Shown: piece after piece, positions 26,330 through 36,063 of the stretch | Numbering within the stretch: position 1 is the first letter of the stretch | Layout: every line of letters begins with the position of its first letter | Origin: a virus | DNA length: 64,000 bases | IMG/VR virus record: IMGVR_UViG_3300024239_000016 | Coordinates: 124,001-188,000 of that record | Strand: one strand, 5' to 3' | The notes under the pieces: generated by a model | Told to the model about the DNA's origin: nothing | Databases searched by the model: none | What the model saw: the letters and a program-made list of their open reading frames with translations, nothing else | Made by a program: the position numbers and the translations under genes

Positions 26330-27448
26330 ATGTTCAGGATTGATGAAGTCGGTTTGAATGTAATCCGTCGTATCACGGATCTCTGGAATGCCAGTCAGAG
26401 TAAGTCGTATGCTGATTATGTTGCTATCACCCGTATCGAACCGATCACACTCGTCGATTCGGATCTGATCAACTACAAACATACCGAAATGGTGCTCAAG
26501 ACGTTGGTGAATATCTTCGCCTCGTACTACTTGCGTGCCTGGACTATCGCGACTGGCTTGGGATTCAACTCAATTGAGATTCGTCGTAATCTCGATCGTC
26601 TGAATCCAAACCGCAGTGCGCTGAAGAGCGGGGTAGATGCAGCTGGTTGGGTAATGTCAGCTGAAAACGCCAATCTGCTTCGTCTTTCTGGTCCTTCACT
26701 GACTGCGAGTCTGGAAGCCATTCGTGCTGAAATTCCGAACTTCCAACTGAATGACGAACCGACCAGCGGTAACATGACTGTCGGTCGCGATACTGTCACC
26801 AATTTGAAGGAGCTAGTCAGTCTGGCTGTCGGTAAAGAGCTAGCGCTCAATATCCGTGATGGTGACAACGAAGCTACCATCATGGCCAACGTTCGGCTCA
26901 TGACAACCAATATTCCCACTCCCGATCTGGTTCGTTTGCTGGGTCATGCTGGTCAGTTGACCGGATGGAAAGAGCGCATGATTGGTTGGCAGACTGGTCG
27001 TCTCGAATTTATTCGCGACATCTGTCTTTGTCAGGATCTGATCAGCGAACATCGCAAGAATCTGAACGCGGATCGTAGCGGAATCATGAAGAAGATCCTG
27101 AGCCGTCGGCGTTCGAACAAACTGGCAAGTATCTTCTCCGCCAATCCTTCGATTGCCACTGCATCCAACATCGCTGTTATCTCCACCGATACTGCTCGGA
27201 TGCTGGAAGATCAACTCAGTGGCAAACTGGATGATTTCAGCACTCGTGAGAAAGTCTTCGATGACACTTACCTGATGCTGATGGTTGTAGTGGATAAGCA
27301 ATGGGAGCGCTGCACCATCTACACCCAGGGTACCGATATGGCGCAGGATATCTCCTTCATCGAAATGAAGGGCTCCAATAAGGATGGTCCGGATATCATG
27401 GAAGCGCTGAAGGCGTATCGTGCTGGGCAAGGTCAAGTCTCGTTCTAA
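26330..27448 (+). CDS. Virion-type protein, 372 aa
   Basis: ATG start behind TCAGGGAAAACATC. A helical, well-folded product (MFRIDEVGLNVIRRITDLWN...) with codon use intermediate between the capsid gene and the regulatory genes. It is the first of a three-gene set (372, 300, 208 aa) separated by 14-22 nt and ahead of the inner-head proteins, so structural or assembly roles are plausible. No recognised family. Confidence 0.6.
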   Translation: MFRIDEVGLNVIRRITDLWNASQSKSYADYVAITRIEPITLVDSDLINYKHTEMVLKTLVNIFASYYLRAWTIATGLGFNSIEIRRNLDRLNPNRSALKSGVDAAGWVMSAENANLLRLSGPSLTASLEAIRAEIPNFQLNDEPTSGNMTVGRDTVTNLKELVSLAVGKELALNIRDGDNEATIMANVRLMTTNIPTPDLVRLLGHAGQLTGWKERMIGWQTGRLEFIRDICLCQDLISEHRKNLNADRSGIMKKILSRRRSNKLASIFSANPSIATASNIAVISTDTARMLEDQLSGKLDDFSTREKVFDDTYLMLMVVVDKQWERCTIYTQGTDMAQDISFIEMKGSNKDGPDIMEALKAYRAGQGQVSF

Positions 27449-27470
27449 AACAAGTTTAGGAGCTCTATAA

Positions 27471-28373
27471 ATGAAACTGAATATTTTCCGTAAGAAGCTT
27501 CCTGACACGATTGAACGGGATCGTGTTCTCGAAGAACTCCGCACTGCTGAGGGTCATCTGCTGGAGACAACTCTGCCAGCATATGAAGCAGTCGCTGACG
27601 TTGGAGTAGAGCCGATGAGCAAGGTGGTCCTGGCTGTTGACTCTGAAATCAACCGCATGATGGAATCATCTGTGCGTAGTCGCAATACTGTCGTTCGAAT
27701 TCACGATGGTCTGGACAAAGCCGTTCGCGCGAATATCCACTATCTGGAATCGTACGTTTCCAAGAACTTCAACGACAAGTTACTGGCCGATGGCATCACG
27801 TTCGTGAATGCGAATGTGCTGCAGTTGGTTGAAATGACGTCGTTCGTCATCCATTACGCTCGTCGTTATCTGGACTTTGTCCTGACGATGGAAAGCATCG
27901 CTCTTGATCCGGATAGCATCAGCACTGCTGATTCAATTACCCCTGGTGAAATTGAATGGATTCAGTCCAACGCTACGAATTTTGCGATTGCTTTCAATTG
28001 CGTTACTCGTGAACGTCATTCGGTCGAGAAGGCTCTGGACTCCATTCCTGAGATCTCGATTGTCGAAGGTAATGAAGACACTCTCGCTCGCACCATGGGT
28101 ATCTCCAAGATCGATCCGTTCAATCTGCGCCTGGTTCCTTTGGCTGTTCATCCGTTCTACATCCTGGGTATGTGGTGGGTGGAAGTCGAAGCTGAGCGCC
28201 GTAAGGTGGCTATCGAAGAACTCAAGCGCATCCAGGCTCGCAAGCTGCATCTGGAGAATCTCAAGATGGGAGCCAGCGATCCTCGTATCGAGAAAGAGAT
28301 CATCGGTATCACGGCACGTATTCAAACGCTGAATGCTCGCATTCGTCGGATTGAAGACAAGGCTAACAAGTAA
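27471..28373 (+). CDS. Virion-type helical protein, 300 aa
   Basis: Start after TTTAGGAGCTCTATAA. Long amphipathic helices, ending in a basic coiled-coil-like tail (EKEIIGITARIQTLNARIRR). A moderately hydrophobic stretch (LRLVPLAVHPFYILGMWWVE, about 220-239) could contact membrane. No known domain. In operon with the flanking genes. Confidence 0.6.
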   Translation: MKLNIFRKKLPDTIERDRVLEELRTAEGHLLETTLPAYEAVADVGVEPMSKVVLAVDSEINRMMESSVRSRNTVVRIHDGLDKAVRANIHYLESYVSKNFNDKLLADGITFVNANVLQLVEMTSFVIHYARRYLDFVLTMESIALDPDSISTADSITPGEIEWIQSNATNFAIAFNCVTRERHSVEKALDSIPEISIVEGNEDTLARTMGISKIDPFNLRLVPLAVHPFYILGMWWVEVEAERRKVAIEELKRIQARKLHLENLKMGASDPRIEKEIIGITARIQTLNARIRRIEDKANK

Positions 28374-28387
28374 CTCGAGGGGGTGAT

Positions 28388-29014
28388 ATGAGTCGCACTT
28401 TTCAGATTCACCCTCACGGCTTTCTTGGTGCCGTGAGTCCGGATGCACATTCTCAGGCTCTGTCTCGTATCGATACCACGCGTCTTTCGTTCGGTAGTTT
28501 CCACTATCGCTCTGATGTGAAGTATCCACACAATCGAGACGTTGCTGATCTCTTTCATGAATATCAGACCAACCTTCGTACAAGGGATACGTTTCAATTC
28601 TATGAGCGTGTTCTTGGCGCAGCTCTAAAGTGCTTCGGCACCGATGACTTTTTTGAGTGGTTAGCTGCTCAGGCGCAAGCCGAAACAACTGACTACCTAC
28701 ATGCTCGTTTCCTGAAAGATACTGTGAGGTTTATCTTTGGCGGTAATCGGGAAATGATGATTGATCAGTGGCAACAACTGCTGAGCAATAATCGCGAGAT
28801 GGCAGGAGTTATCGCTGAGCTACCTCGCTCTCAAGATGCATTTCGCGAAATGCTAGCCTATGCTGAAGAAATGGCAAAGGGTAACAGCATCAACGATGAT
28901 GAGCGAGTACCACCAAAGTATCGGCGCGTTATCTATGTCATCTTTGAATGGGTAAAGCGACCAAATGGAATTGCTGATTTGCTGAAGACGACGAACATCC
29001 TCTTCGGTAAATAA
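28388..29014 (+). CDS. Hypothetical protein, 208 aa
   Basis: Starts behind TCGAGGGGGTGAT, a very strong ribosome site. A soluble helical protein (MSRTFQIHPHGFLGAVSPDA...). It is the last gene before a hairpin and the inner-head protein genes. No motif recognised. Confidence 0.65.
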   Translation: MSRTFQIHPHGFLGAVSPDAHSQALSRIDTTRLSFGSFHYRSDVKYPHNRDVADLFHEYQTNLRTRDTFQFYERVLGAALKCFGTDDFFEWLAAQAQAETTDYLHARFLKDTVRFIFGGNREMMIDQWQQLLSNNREMAGVIAELPRSQDAFREMLAYAEEMAKGNSINDDERVPPKYRRVIYVIFEWVKRPNGIADLLKTTNILFGK

Positions 29015-29023
29015 GTAAAGCAG

Positions 29024-29060
29024 ATGACTGGCTCCCTGTAGCAATACAGGGAAGTGTCAT
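29024..29060 (+). terminator. Hairpin with GNRA tetraloop
   Basis: Stem TCCCTGTA / TACAGGGA closed by GCAA (a GNRA tetraloop) and extended by ATGAC / GTCAT. It has no clear T-run. It may be a terminator or an RNA-stabilising or processing hairpin ahead of a highly expressed gene. Confidence 0.5.
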
Positions 29061-29100
29061 AACGGTCCGTTATGTAGTTTCAACCTAGGAGAATCAAACC

Positions 29101-30492
29101 ATGCGTCGCGTATTTCGTGAAGCCGGGATCCTCAGTATCGAGAATGATCCCAATACCCCGCAAACTGCGGAAGCAAATCCGGCAGATGTCCAAGCCGCTG
29201 AAGCTGGTGAAGAGCTAGCTGTCGGTGTGCTCGAGATGACTGAATCGGAAGTCGAAGGCCAAGATCGCGTCGATCAGATCGAAGAAGGCGGCGAGATCGT
29301 CGAAGCTCTGGAATCACTGGCTGTTATGGCCCATGATGCCGTTCGCGGTCAGGGCTTCAGTCGTGAAACCGCCCAAGTGTTCGGTAACTACTTCGAACAC
29401 CTGCGCACTCGTGCTCGCGATACGTCGCCCAGCAAGATGCCGTCCCTGGAATCGTTTGGTGCAACTACCTCTCGTATTCGTGGTACCAACCTGTCGCTCG
29501 AAGAAGTCGGCGATATGCTCAAGCGTACCTGGAAGGCCATCGTCGAGAAAGTCAAGGCTGCGTTCAAGTGGGTCCGCGATCACTTCCTGAAGGTCTTCGG
29601 TAATGCCGAGCGCCTGCTGAAGCGCGCCGAAGCGCTCGAAACCAAGATCGAGAACCTCAAGGGCAAGCCCGAACAAGGTGCCAAGGTCGAGAACGAAGCC
29701 CTGGTCAAGAAGCTGTATGTCGGTCAAGAAGTCAAGGTCGACGCTTCCGCTAACCTGAATACCGTGGTCAGTGAGTTCCTGACCCACGCATTCGGTCTGA
29801 CCGGCAAGCTGGAGACGGCGATCGAAGAAGGTCTCAAGTCGGCAACTGGCGGCTCTACTTTCGTTCCGAAGGACATCGGCCTTCCGACGACTGGTTTCTC
29901 CGACGCAACCGTTGCTGATTCCTACAAGGAAATCGCTCAGAACAACAACACACAAGTTGCTGGTTCTGCTGAGCTGCCTGGTGGTCAGGTTATCGTCGCT
30001 ATCGCTCCGAAGGCTGGTACCCAAGGTGCCGAAGCTCTCAAGGCGCTGGCTTCGACTCGCGCTCTGATCGATACCGCCAAGGGTTCCAAGGCTCCGTCCA
30101 AGTCGGAACTTGCGACTCTGGATCGTGCGCAGATGACCAAGATCTGCAACGATATCAAGGCACTGGCTCAATCGCTGGTTCAATCCCGCAAGTCGGTTGA
30201 CGATGTCAACAAGAAGCGCGAATCCCTGGAAAAGCAGCTGGACTCGTTCGCTCGCGAATTCGAGAAGGCGACCGATGCACTCAAGCCTGGTGGCACTGCT
30301 CAGAATCCGGTTGGTAACGCAGTTACCGCTGACGATCAGAAGAAGAACGCATCTGCTGCCAAGTCGCTTGCGATGAAGCTGCCGACGATCATCGACTACG
30401 GTGTCGGTTCTGTCACTGCCTACGCGATCAACACGGGCTCTGCCTACCTGGACTGGGTCGGTCACTCGATCCGCAATTTCAAGGAAGACTAA
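29101..30492 (+). CDS. Inner-head (inner body-type) protein, paralogue 1
   Basis: 463 aa, paralogous to the next gene. Both start MR(R/K)F, carry an acidic Glu-rich pro-region, then an S/A-x-E site (here S115-L116-E117 in MPSLESFG) and a conserved helical block (LKRTWKAIVEKVKAAFKWVR ... FLKVFGNAERLLKRAEAL). This is the layout of phiKZ inner-body/internal head proteins, cleaved by the prohead protease. Strong host-optimal codon use (CTG, AAG, GTC) agrees with an abundant packaged protein. The C-terminal half is Ala/Lys-rich and helical. Confidence 0.65.
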   Translation: MRRVFREAGILSIENDPNTPQTAEANPADVQAAEAGEELAVGVLEMTESEVEGQDRVDQIEEGGEIVEALESLAVMAHDAVRGQGFSRETAQVFGNYFEHLRTRARDTSPSKMPSLESFGATTSRIRGTNLSLEEVGDMLKRTWKAIVEKVKAAFKWVRDHFLKVFGNAERLLKRAEALETKIENLKGKPEQGAKVENEALVKKLYVGQEVKVDASANLNTVVSEFLTHAFGLTGKLETAIEEGLKSATGGSTFVPKDIGLPTTGFSDATVADSYKEIAQNNNTQVAGSAELPGGQVIVAIAPKAGTQGAEALKALASTRALIDTAKGSKAPSKSELATLDRAQMTKICNDIKALAQSLVQSRKSVDDVNKKRESLEKQLDSFAREFEKATDALKPGGTAQNPVGNAVTADDQKKNASAAKSLAMKLPTIIDYGVGSVTAYAINTGSAYLDWVGHSIRNFKED

Positions 30493-30551
30493 TTTAGTCT
30501 ATCCACGAAAAAGAAACCAATCATCACTTTTTTCAAGAGAAAGAAATCATC

Positions 30552-31880
30552 ATGCGTAAATTTCTGAATCCCAGCTTCGAATCTGCCGCTTTTGCTGGCA
30601 TCGGCAATCTCTCCCTCGAGGAAGAGGAACTGATCGCCGCCGAACTGCCTGCTGAAGAAGTCACCATCCAGGGCGAAATCAAGGAAGCCGAGCGCATGCT
30701 CGAAGTTTCCGATGCTCTGGAAGATCTGGCCGTCATCGCCGACAACATTCCCGAAGCCAGCACCACCGATGTGCAGCTGGTCGAAACCGCTGTTGCTGTG
30801 GCTGCTGGTCCGGAAGTCGAAGTCGAAGAAATCGTGCCGGCTCTCGAATCCTACATCGGTCGCAAGATTTCGACCGAAGGCCTGGTCGAAGCTGCCCGCA
30901 ATATCTGGGAAAGCATCAAGGCCTGGCTGAACAAGATGTGGAAGCAAGTCAAGGACTTCTTCTACAAGATCTTCGGTCAGATCCCGAGCCTGCGCCGCAA
31001 ACTCGACGCAATGAAGAAGCGCGTCGAAGACTACGCCGGCTACAAGAAGGAAGAGAACAACGTCACGATCTCTTCTGGCGTCAAGTACCTCTCGATCAAC
31101 GGCTCTGCTGTCAAGAACATTTCGGCATTCAATACCGCTCTGGGCGAGTGGACCACCGTTGCCGAAAACATCGCCGATGTCAGCTCTGCTGTGGATTCGT
31201 TCTCGACTGCCGCTACTGACGCAATCAACGACTTCGATGTTGCCAATCCGCAAGCCACGAAAACTGCTGATCTGCTGAACGCCACCAAGGCGGTCACGAA
31301 GCCGTTCTCTGGTTCGAAGCCGTCGACTGTCGAAGAAACCTACGACAGCAAGGACTTCGAGATCAAGTACTCGGCGTCGCTGCTCGGTAACATCGTTTAC
31401 CAGGCCGTCAATCCGAAGCAGGCTCAGACCAGTCTTCTGGGCAATCTGGAATCGATCCGCCGTTCGCGCATCAACCCGGTCTCGACCATCGGCAAGAACA
31501 AGGACGCCGATAGCGAAGTCGAATTCACCACTGCCGGCCTGGGCGAGCTGACCAAGGCTCTGGAACAGTGCGAGAAGATCCTCGACGCTGTCGAGAAGGC
31601 CAAGCGTGGCACCGGTGTCGAGAAGGCCGAGAAGGCTCGCGACAAGCTGAAGCAAGCTTGTGACAAGGCTGACGGCCGTTACCAGAAGGCTCTGAAGGAC
31701 GAAAAGGCCAGCGGTAACAAGGATGGCCTGGCTGTGTTCAAGTCGCTGCTGACCCTGAACATGACGGTCTCCAACCTGTTCTTCTCGCCGACCACCAGCA
31801 TCTCGACCAACTCTCTGTCGGCCGTTCGTGCTACCCTGGCGCTGGTCGCCAAGAACCTGACCGCCTACAAGAAGGCCTAA
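30552..31880 (+). CDS. Inner-head (inner body-type) protein, paralogue 2
   Basis: 442 aa with the same plan as the preceding gene: MRKFLNPSFESAAFAGIG, a Glu-rich pro-region (30-100), PALESY with A97-L98-E99 as candidate cleavage site, then ARNIWESIKAWLNKMWKQVK and FFYKIFGQIPSLRRKLDAMK matching the block of paralogue 1. It has the strongest codon bias in the window together with the capsid gene. The two copies probably arose by tandem duplication and diverged. Confidence 0.65.
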   Translation: MRKFLNPSFESAAFAGIGNLSLEEEELIAAELPAEEVTIQGEIKEAERMLEVSDALEDLAVIADNIPEASTTDVQLVETAVAVAAGPEVEVEEIVPALESYIGRKISTEGLVEAARNIWESIKAWLNKMWKQVKDFFYKIFGQIPSLRRKLDAMKKRVEDYAGYKKEENNVTISSGVKYLSINGSAVKNISAFNTALGEWTTVAENIADVSSAVDSFSTAATDAINDFDVANPQATKTADLLNATKAVTKPFSGSKPSTVEETYDSKDFEIKYSASLLGNIVYQAVNPKQAQTSLLGNLESIRRSRINPVSTIGKNKDADSEVEFTTAGLGELTKALEQCEKILDAVEKAKRGTGVEKAEKARDKLKQACDKADGRYQKALKDEKASGNKDGLAVFKSLLTLNMTVSNLFFSPTTSISTNSLSAVRATLALVAKNLTAYKKA

Positions 31881-31966
31881 GGTTCGGTCTAGGTAACGGC
31901 CACAAGCTGTTACTCAAACCGTAGTGGAATCGATGACAGGGGCAATTGCCCCTGTCATCTTTTCTC
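31881..31966 (+). terminator. Tandem hairpins after inner-head genes
   Basis: The first hairpin is GTAAC / GTTAC inside GGTT...AACC (31881-31920). The second is a perfect 28-nt palindrome GATGACAGGGGCAATTGCCC... (31932-31959), followed by TTTTCTCTTTTT. Confidence 0.75.
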
Positions 31967-31998
31967 TTTTTAATTTGTTTCTATCTCAGAGTGAAACT

Positions 31999-32856
31999 AT
32001 GTCTAACGCAGAAGAAAGCGCACTAGCATTACAACTCGAGATAGGGAGTGATCTGGAAACGGAAAATATTTCATTTCCTACTTGTCTTGTTTTGAATTGT
32101 AAAATAAGGCAATTGATAGAAAGTGAGAACTGCTCCGTAAGAGAGCTAGCCAGTTTGATCACCACTGATCCTCTCATCACTGCTAAGTTGTTGAGTGTGG
32201 CCAATTCCAGAAGGGCATCTCGATTAGATCCAAGAATCAGTAGTATTAAAGCCGCTATTGAAATGATTGGATTCCATGACACGCATGCGATTGTTTTTGT
32301 CATCGCCATGCAACAGTTTACTAAAGACCAAAGAACTTTTAGAGCGCGACGCTTAGCCAATGAGTTATGGTTAGCTTCTACTAACTCCAGTTGTTGGGCG
32401 TTCGCTATTGCAGAACATCAGCGCATTTGCGATCCAGCTAATGCGATGTCATGCAGCATCATGTCAACTATAGGACAGTATATCCTGATTGGTTATCTGG
32501 ATAAATACCCTGAAATTTTGGCAGACGGTCAGATAATGCGTAAAATAGCTTTAACGCTAACGCCAATTATCGCCAGGAAAACACTGAATATATTGAAAGT
32601 GGATAGTAGGGACATTCCTACGCTGGATGATTACACAGTCGAAAAGTTAAAGCCAATTGATACGCTAAAGAAAGCGGTTATATTCGGTGATCTGATGAAT
32701 TTCTATCCGCATCCGTTTATTGAAGATTTCTTAGCGATTAAGCGCTTTGAGTTAGAGTTGGGGGGTAGAGCTGATATTAAGCAATACTTCCAAAATTTAG
32801 AGAATGACGTCATGCGTAGAAAGCAAGAACTGTTTCATTCTGTTGTGGAGTTATAG
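31999..32856 (+). CDS. HDOD-domain protein
   Basis: 285 aa from ATG 31999; the longer frame runs into the terminator. Residues about 25-210 match the HDOD domain: SVRELASLITTDPLITAKLL, SVANS, then SRRASRLDPRISSIKAAIEM and IGFHDTHAIVFVIAMQ. These correspond to the family phrases (L..LI..DP.LtaklLrlaNSa, ..i.Si..Ai..lG...v). HDOD is a non-catalytic HD-GYP relative used by bacteria in signalling, chemotaxis and cell-cycle regulation. The HD metal residues are absent, as in the family. It has its own transcription unit flanked by hairpins and AT-rich, low-bias codons. Confidence 0.75.
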   Translation: MSNAEESALALQLEIGSDLETENISFPTCLVLNCKIRQLIESENCSVRELASLITTDPLITAKLLSVANSRRASRLDPRISSIKAAIEMIGFHDTHAIVFVIAMQQFTKDQRTFRARRLANELWLASTNSSCWAFAIAEHQRICDPANAMSCSIMSTIGQYILIGYLDKYPEILADGQIMRKIALTLTPIIARKTLNILKVDSRDIPTLDDYTVEKLKPIDTLKKAVIFGDLMNFYPHPFIEDFLAIKRFELELGGRADIKQYFQNLENDVMRRKQELFHSVVEL

Positions 32857-32858
32857 AT

Positions 32859-32889
32859 ATCAATTCCCCGGCATTGCCGGGGAATTGAT
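32859..32889 (+). terminator. Hairpin terminator after HDOD gene
   Basis: 14-bp perfect stem ATCAATTCCCCGGC / GCCGGGGAATTGAT, loop ATT, followed by TATATTG. Confidence 0.7.
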
Positions 32890-32904
32890 TATATTGTGCG
32901 CTCA

Positions 32905-32936
32905 TTCTATGACTTTGTATTCTAAGGGAGATTGCT
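32905..32936 (+). promoter_or_regulatory. Candidate promoter and leader, TTCTATGACTTT type
   Basis: TTCTATGACTTTGTATTC then AAGGGAGATTGCTGTG. It is closely similar in sequence and order to 10949-10980 before an unrelated gene, including the same ATTGCTGTG start context. Confidence 0.5.
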
Positions 32937-34469
32937 GTGCCAATCATCTATACACCGATCCCTTCGATCTATAACAGCTTTCATCGCCCTAGTGTTATCT
33001 CGATCGTAGATCAGCTGAAAAATGAATTAGGTCTGGATCCAAAAACTAGACTGAATTACCCGGATAGCGACAATGTCAGCATTCAGACAGGTTCGGCTAT
33101 CGACTCGTCAAATGAACCAAACTTTGGAGTCAATGAGAAAGTCTCCATTAGTGTTGATGAGTTTACGAATCGCCAAAACTTAGCGGCGAATCCTCACCTA
33201 AGACCCGGTAATCGTTTCATTATGCGTGATGAGGCACTACAGGTATTTCTACGTACTGCTTACGTCATGAAGGACGTGGTGATCACGGTGCGCTATAGAG
33301 CGCCAGATCGTGTCCGGGCTCGCCGCATTCGTGACGACTTGGAAGCTAGGATGTCTATGATCAAAGATGTCCTCATCCACAAGATCCAATATTCTTACCA
33401 GATTCCAGCTATTTTCATGGATCGGTTAAAGAGCATATTTGAGCTACGTGAAAAACAAGCCGGGTACGGAGAAACATTCGACGAATGGTTGCAGAATCAC
33501 TCGCTTCCGTCGCTTACTCAGCTGACGAACACTGGCGATAAGGTGGGCTATTATTCGTTCTCTGAAACTAGTGTTCGTATTCAGGGTAGTTTCGATTACG
33601 ATACAGTGCCAGAGAATCCAGAAAAAGAAGGCGATATGACTCCTCACATTGTGGAGTTCAATTATCGCTTGACCTGGAATGCTCCGCAAGGTATGGAGAT
33701 AGCTTACCCGATCATGATCCATAATCAGATCATGCCGACCAAGTTTATCAACATGGATCAAATCAAACCACCGGAAGATATCCACGATATCACTGGTTCG
33801 GTCACCGATGTCAGCTTGAGCTATTTTGAGAACACTGAAGGCTCGATGCGACTCTACCCACCGCCTGGTATCCATCTACCGACTCAAGACGAATGGCGGC
33901 CCTTTAGCGTGCCTGTGAGCACGTTACGATTGGTTAGCATGTTAGTTAAACTGTCATCGGATGATCTGAGAAAGATAAGTCGCTTAGATCAGCTAGGCAG
34001 TAAGTACTACTTGCACGATGCGATACTTGAGTTCCTCATTCAAGAGGCTCCTTATCTTCATATTCCTGGCATGTCTGTTTTCAATGTCAGTATCTACGAC
34101 GATACCACCCCTGTCAGTTTTGAAAAATTCAGTGTAAATGATGAGCTCGAAGTTATTCTGAATGAAGATGCTGATCTAAGGCGAATCTACCGAGTTCGTC
34201 TGAGTGTCTATTCTGACTTTACTCTCATTCAGCCAACTGCACGTGCTCGTTTGGCGGCTAATCCAGAAGTGTTGGATCTGGTACTAAGGGCCATAGGCTG
34301 GAATGGGTTTGAGTATCAGCGTAATAATGGCGGTGTGCCAAAGAGTGAAATGGACCGACTCGCTAAAGAACAACACACTGTGAGAATCGGCCGTGAACTA
34401 CGCGGAATCCAGACACCTAAAACTGTCATGACACTAATGGTCCAAGCTCGAAGGAAAGAACATGTCTAA
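32937..34469 (+). CDS. Tail or baseplate-type virion protein, 510 aa
   Basis: GTG start behind AAGGGAG. It has a beta-rich body with a central receptor-like stretch (VRIQGSFDYDTVPENPEKEG, VEFNYRLTWNAPQGMEIAYP). The C-terminus overlaps the next gene by 8 nt. It heads a set of four consecutive genes (510, 523, 224, 452 aa) with similar composition that look like tail/baseplate components. No specific family recognised. Confidence 0.55.
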   Translation: MPIIYTPIPSIYNSFHRPSVISIVDQLKNELGLDPKTRLNYPDSDNVSIQTGSAIDSSNEPNFGVNEKVSISVDEFTNRQNLAANPHLRPGNRFIMRDEALQVFLRTAYVMKDVVITVRYRAPDRVRARRIRDDLEARMSMIKDVLIHKIQYSYQIPAIFMDRLKSIFELREKQAGYGETFDEWLQNHSLPSLTQLTNTGDKVGYYSFSETSVRIQGSFDYDTVPENPEKEGDMTPHIVEFNYRLTWNAPQGMEIAYPIMIHNQIMPTKFINMDQIKPPEDIHDITGSVTDVSLSYFENTEGSMRLYPPPGIHLPTQDEWRPFSVPVSTLRLVSMLVKLSSDDLRKISRLDQLGSKYYLHDAILEFLIQEAPYLHIPGMSVFNVSIYDDTTPVSFEKFSVNDELEVILNEDADLRRIYRVRLSVYSDFTLIQPTARARLAANPEVLDLVLRAIGWNGFEYQRNNGGVPKSEMDRLAKEQHTVRIGRELRGIQTPKTVMTLMVQARRKEHV

Positions 34470-36033
34470 CATTGTTGAAATCGACCCGGATGAACCAATC
34501 AAGGAACCAACGCCTCCATTGGTTCATCAGCCTCCGGTTTACAAAGGCAGTACTCACGATATCAAGTTTACCTCACATGCGAGCATCATAACTCACATCG
34601 CAGGTCGCCAGCTCTTTGTTGATTACTATCAACAGATCAAGGGCCAGAATGACGCTAACCAAGGTTTAGCACTTGATGAGTTGGCTCTATATCAGCAGTA
34701 TCGTCTAATCAAGAACTTTGAGATCAAGGTTCAGTCTCCGTTCTCGTCGAGTCAAGACCCTGACTCTAAAGAATTCGAAACAGTTGCATCTGCTGTGCTC
34801 TTTCCGACTGGTGTAATTCCGGACAAGGGCGATATGATGGTTTTCTCTAATGGTGATGGTGTTTATTGCGTCTGCGAGATAACTAGTTCTATTCGCAATG
34901 AGTTCTTTAAGGAATCGACATATCAGATCCACTATCGTCTAACTCGCGTCCTTACTAAAACGGAATTCGATAACCTCAAACTGAAGGTCGTAGAGACATA
35001 TGTTTACGATCGGAACTTCCTGACCTCTGGACGCAATCCAGTAATCCAGACAAGTGATTTTGATATCCTGAGATCGCTACAGCAGTTTGTTACAGAAGCT
35101 GGGCGCTTGTACTATGCTCAGTTTTTCAGTCAAGAGTATCTGACTCTAGTTGCACCGAGTCAGGGAACTCCCATCTACGATCCATTTTTGATGAAGTTCC
35201 TTCCGTATATCTTTGATACGGACTCAGCTCCTGAAGTTAGGTTTGTTCGCCAGCTAAATCACGATGGCGATAATAATTTACAGACAAAAACGATCTGGGA
35301 TGTGCTACTCCAGCAGGACATAAACCTCCTGCCATTCATCTCTACTCAGTATTGCTTGGTAAATGCCAAAACCTTTACCAAACACCCTCAATTTACATCG
35401 CTGTATCACAGTGGCATGAAGCGGATTGTTTATCCGATCGATCCGCGCTCTAACTACACTCACATGCGTCCTCCTCCTGTGAAGACGCCATCGAGTGATC
35501 AGCTGATCCATGCTCCAGCAAATATGAATTGTGCTGGTAAATCAACGATGCCGCCAAGCGACTATGACCAATTGATCGGTCTGGATATGCCTGCTAACTA
35601 TGAGGCCGCTAAGAACAATGCATGGGATTGGGACGGCGATGGATCTGTAGATGATCCAACAATGTTTGATTTTGATCAGAACCTGAACACAGCCAACATG
35701 CCCGAGTTTTATTACAATGGCACTGGCGGTGAGTTACCGGATGAGTTTGGTACTCCTTTAGAGAATCTGGCATTACCCGTCATGATTCATCCATACACTC
35801 GCGACTCCCATTATCTCTTTTCAGAGTTTTTCTATTGTAAAGAGAAATTGATTGACCTAGATCAAGTTTCGATTTTGGAACAGATGACCACTCGCATGCT
35901 GATGAAGCAGAGTGTGGGAATCAATGATCTAATGGAAGCGATCAAACAGTTTCGTGGGTGGGATGCTCTGGAAAAGTTCTACTACATCCCTGTTTTGGTG
36001 CTGCTGGCCAAATACACAATTGAAACATACTGA
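34462..36033 (+). CDS. Tail or baseplate-type virion protein, 523 aa
   Basis: Overlaps the previous gene by 8 nt, ribosome site AAGGAAAGAAC inside it. A Pro-rich N-terminus (PDEPIKEPTPPLVHQPPVYK) is followed by a beta-rich domain. A WDWDGDGSVDDPTMFDFD segment (about residues 389-406) has the Asp spacing of an EF-hand-like calcium site (DxDxDGxxxD). This is one of the few recognisable sites here and suggests a Ca-binding structural loop. Followed by a hairpin. Confidence 0.55.
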   Translation: MSNIVEIDPDEPIKEPTPPLVHQPPVYKGSTHDIKFTSHASIITHIAGRQLFVDYYQQIKGQNDANQGLALDELALYQQYRLIKNFEIKVQSPFSSSQDPDSKEFETVASAVLFPTGVIPDKGDMMVFSNGDGVYCVCEITSSIRNEFFKESTYQIHYRLTRVLTKTEFDNLKLKVVETYVYDRNFLTSGRNPVIQTSDFDILRSLQQFVTEAGRLYYAQFFSQEYLTLVAPSQGTPIYDPFLMKFLPYIFDTDSAPEVRFVRQLNHDGDNNLQTKTIWDVLLQQDINLLPFISTQYCLVNAKTFTKHPQFTSLYHSGMKRIVYPIDPRSNYTHMRPPPVKTPSSDQLIHAPANMNCAGKSTMPPSDYDQLIGLDMPANYEAAKNNAWDWDGDGSVDDPTMFDFDQNLNTANMPEFYYNGTGGELPDEFGTPLENLALPVMIHPYTRDSHYLFSEFFYCKEKLIDLDQVSILEQMTTRMLMKQSVGINDLMEAIKQFRGWDALEKFYYIPVLVLLAKYTIETY

Positions 36034-36041
36034 TGAAATCG

Positions 36042-36063
36042 CTCTCGCCCAATTGGGCGAGAG
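36042..36063 (+). terminator. Perfect palindromic hairpin
   Basis: 22-nt perfect palindrome CTCTCGCCCAA / TTGGGCGAGAG, followed by TTGTTTCTTTG. Confidence 0.65.
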
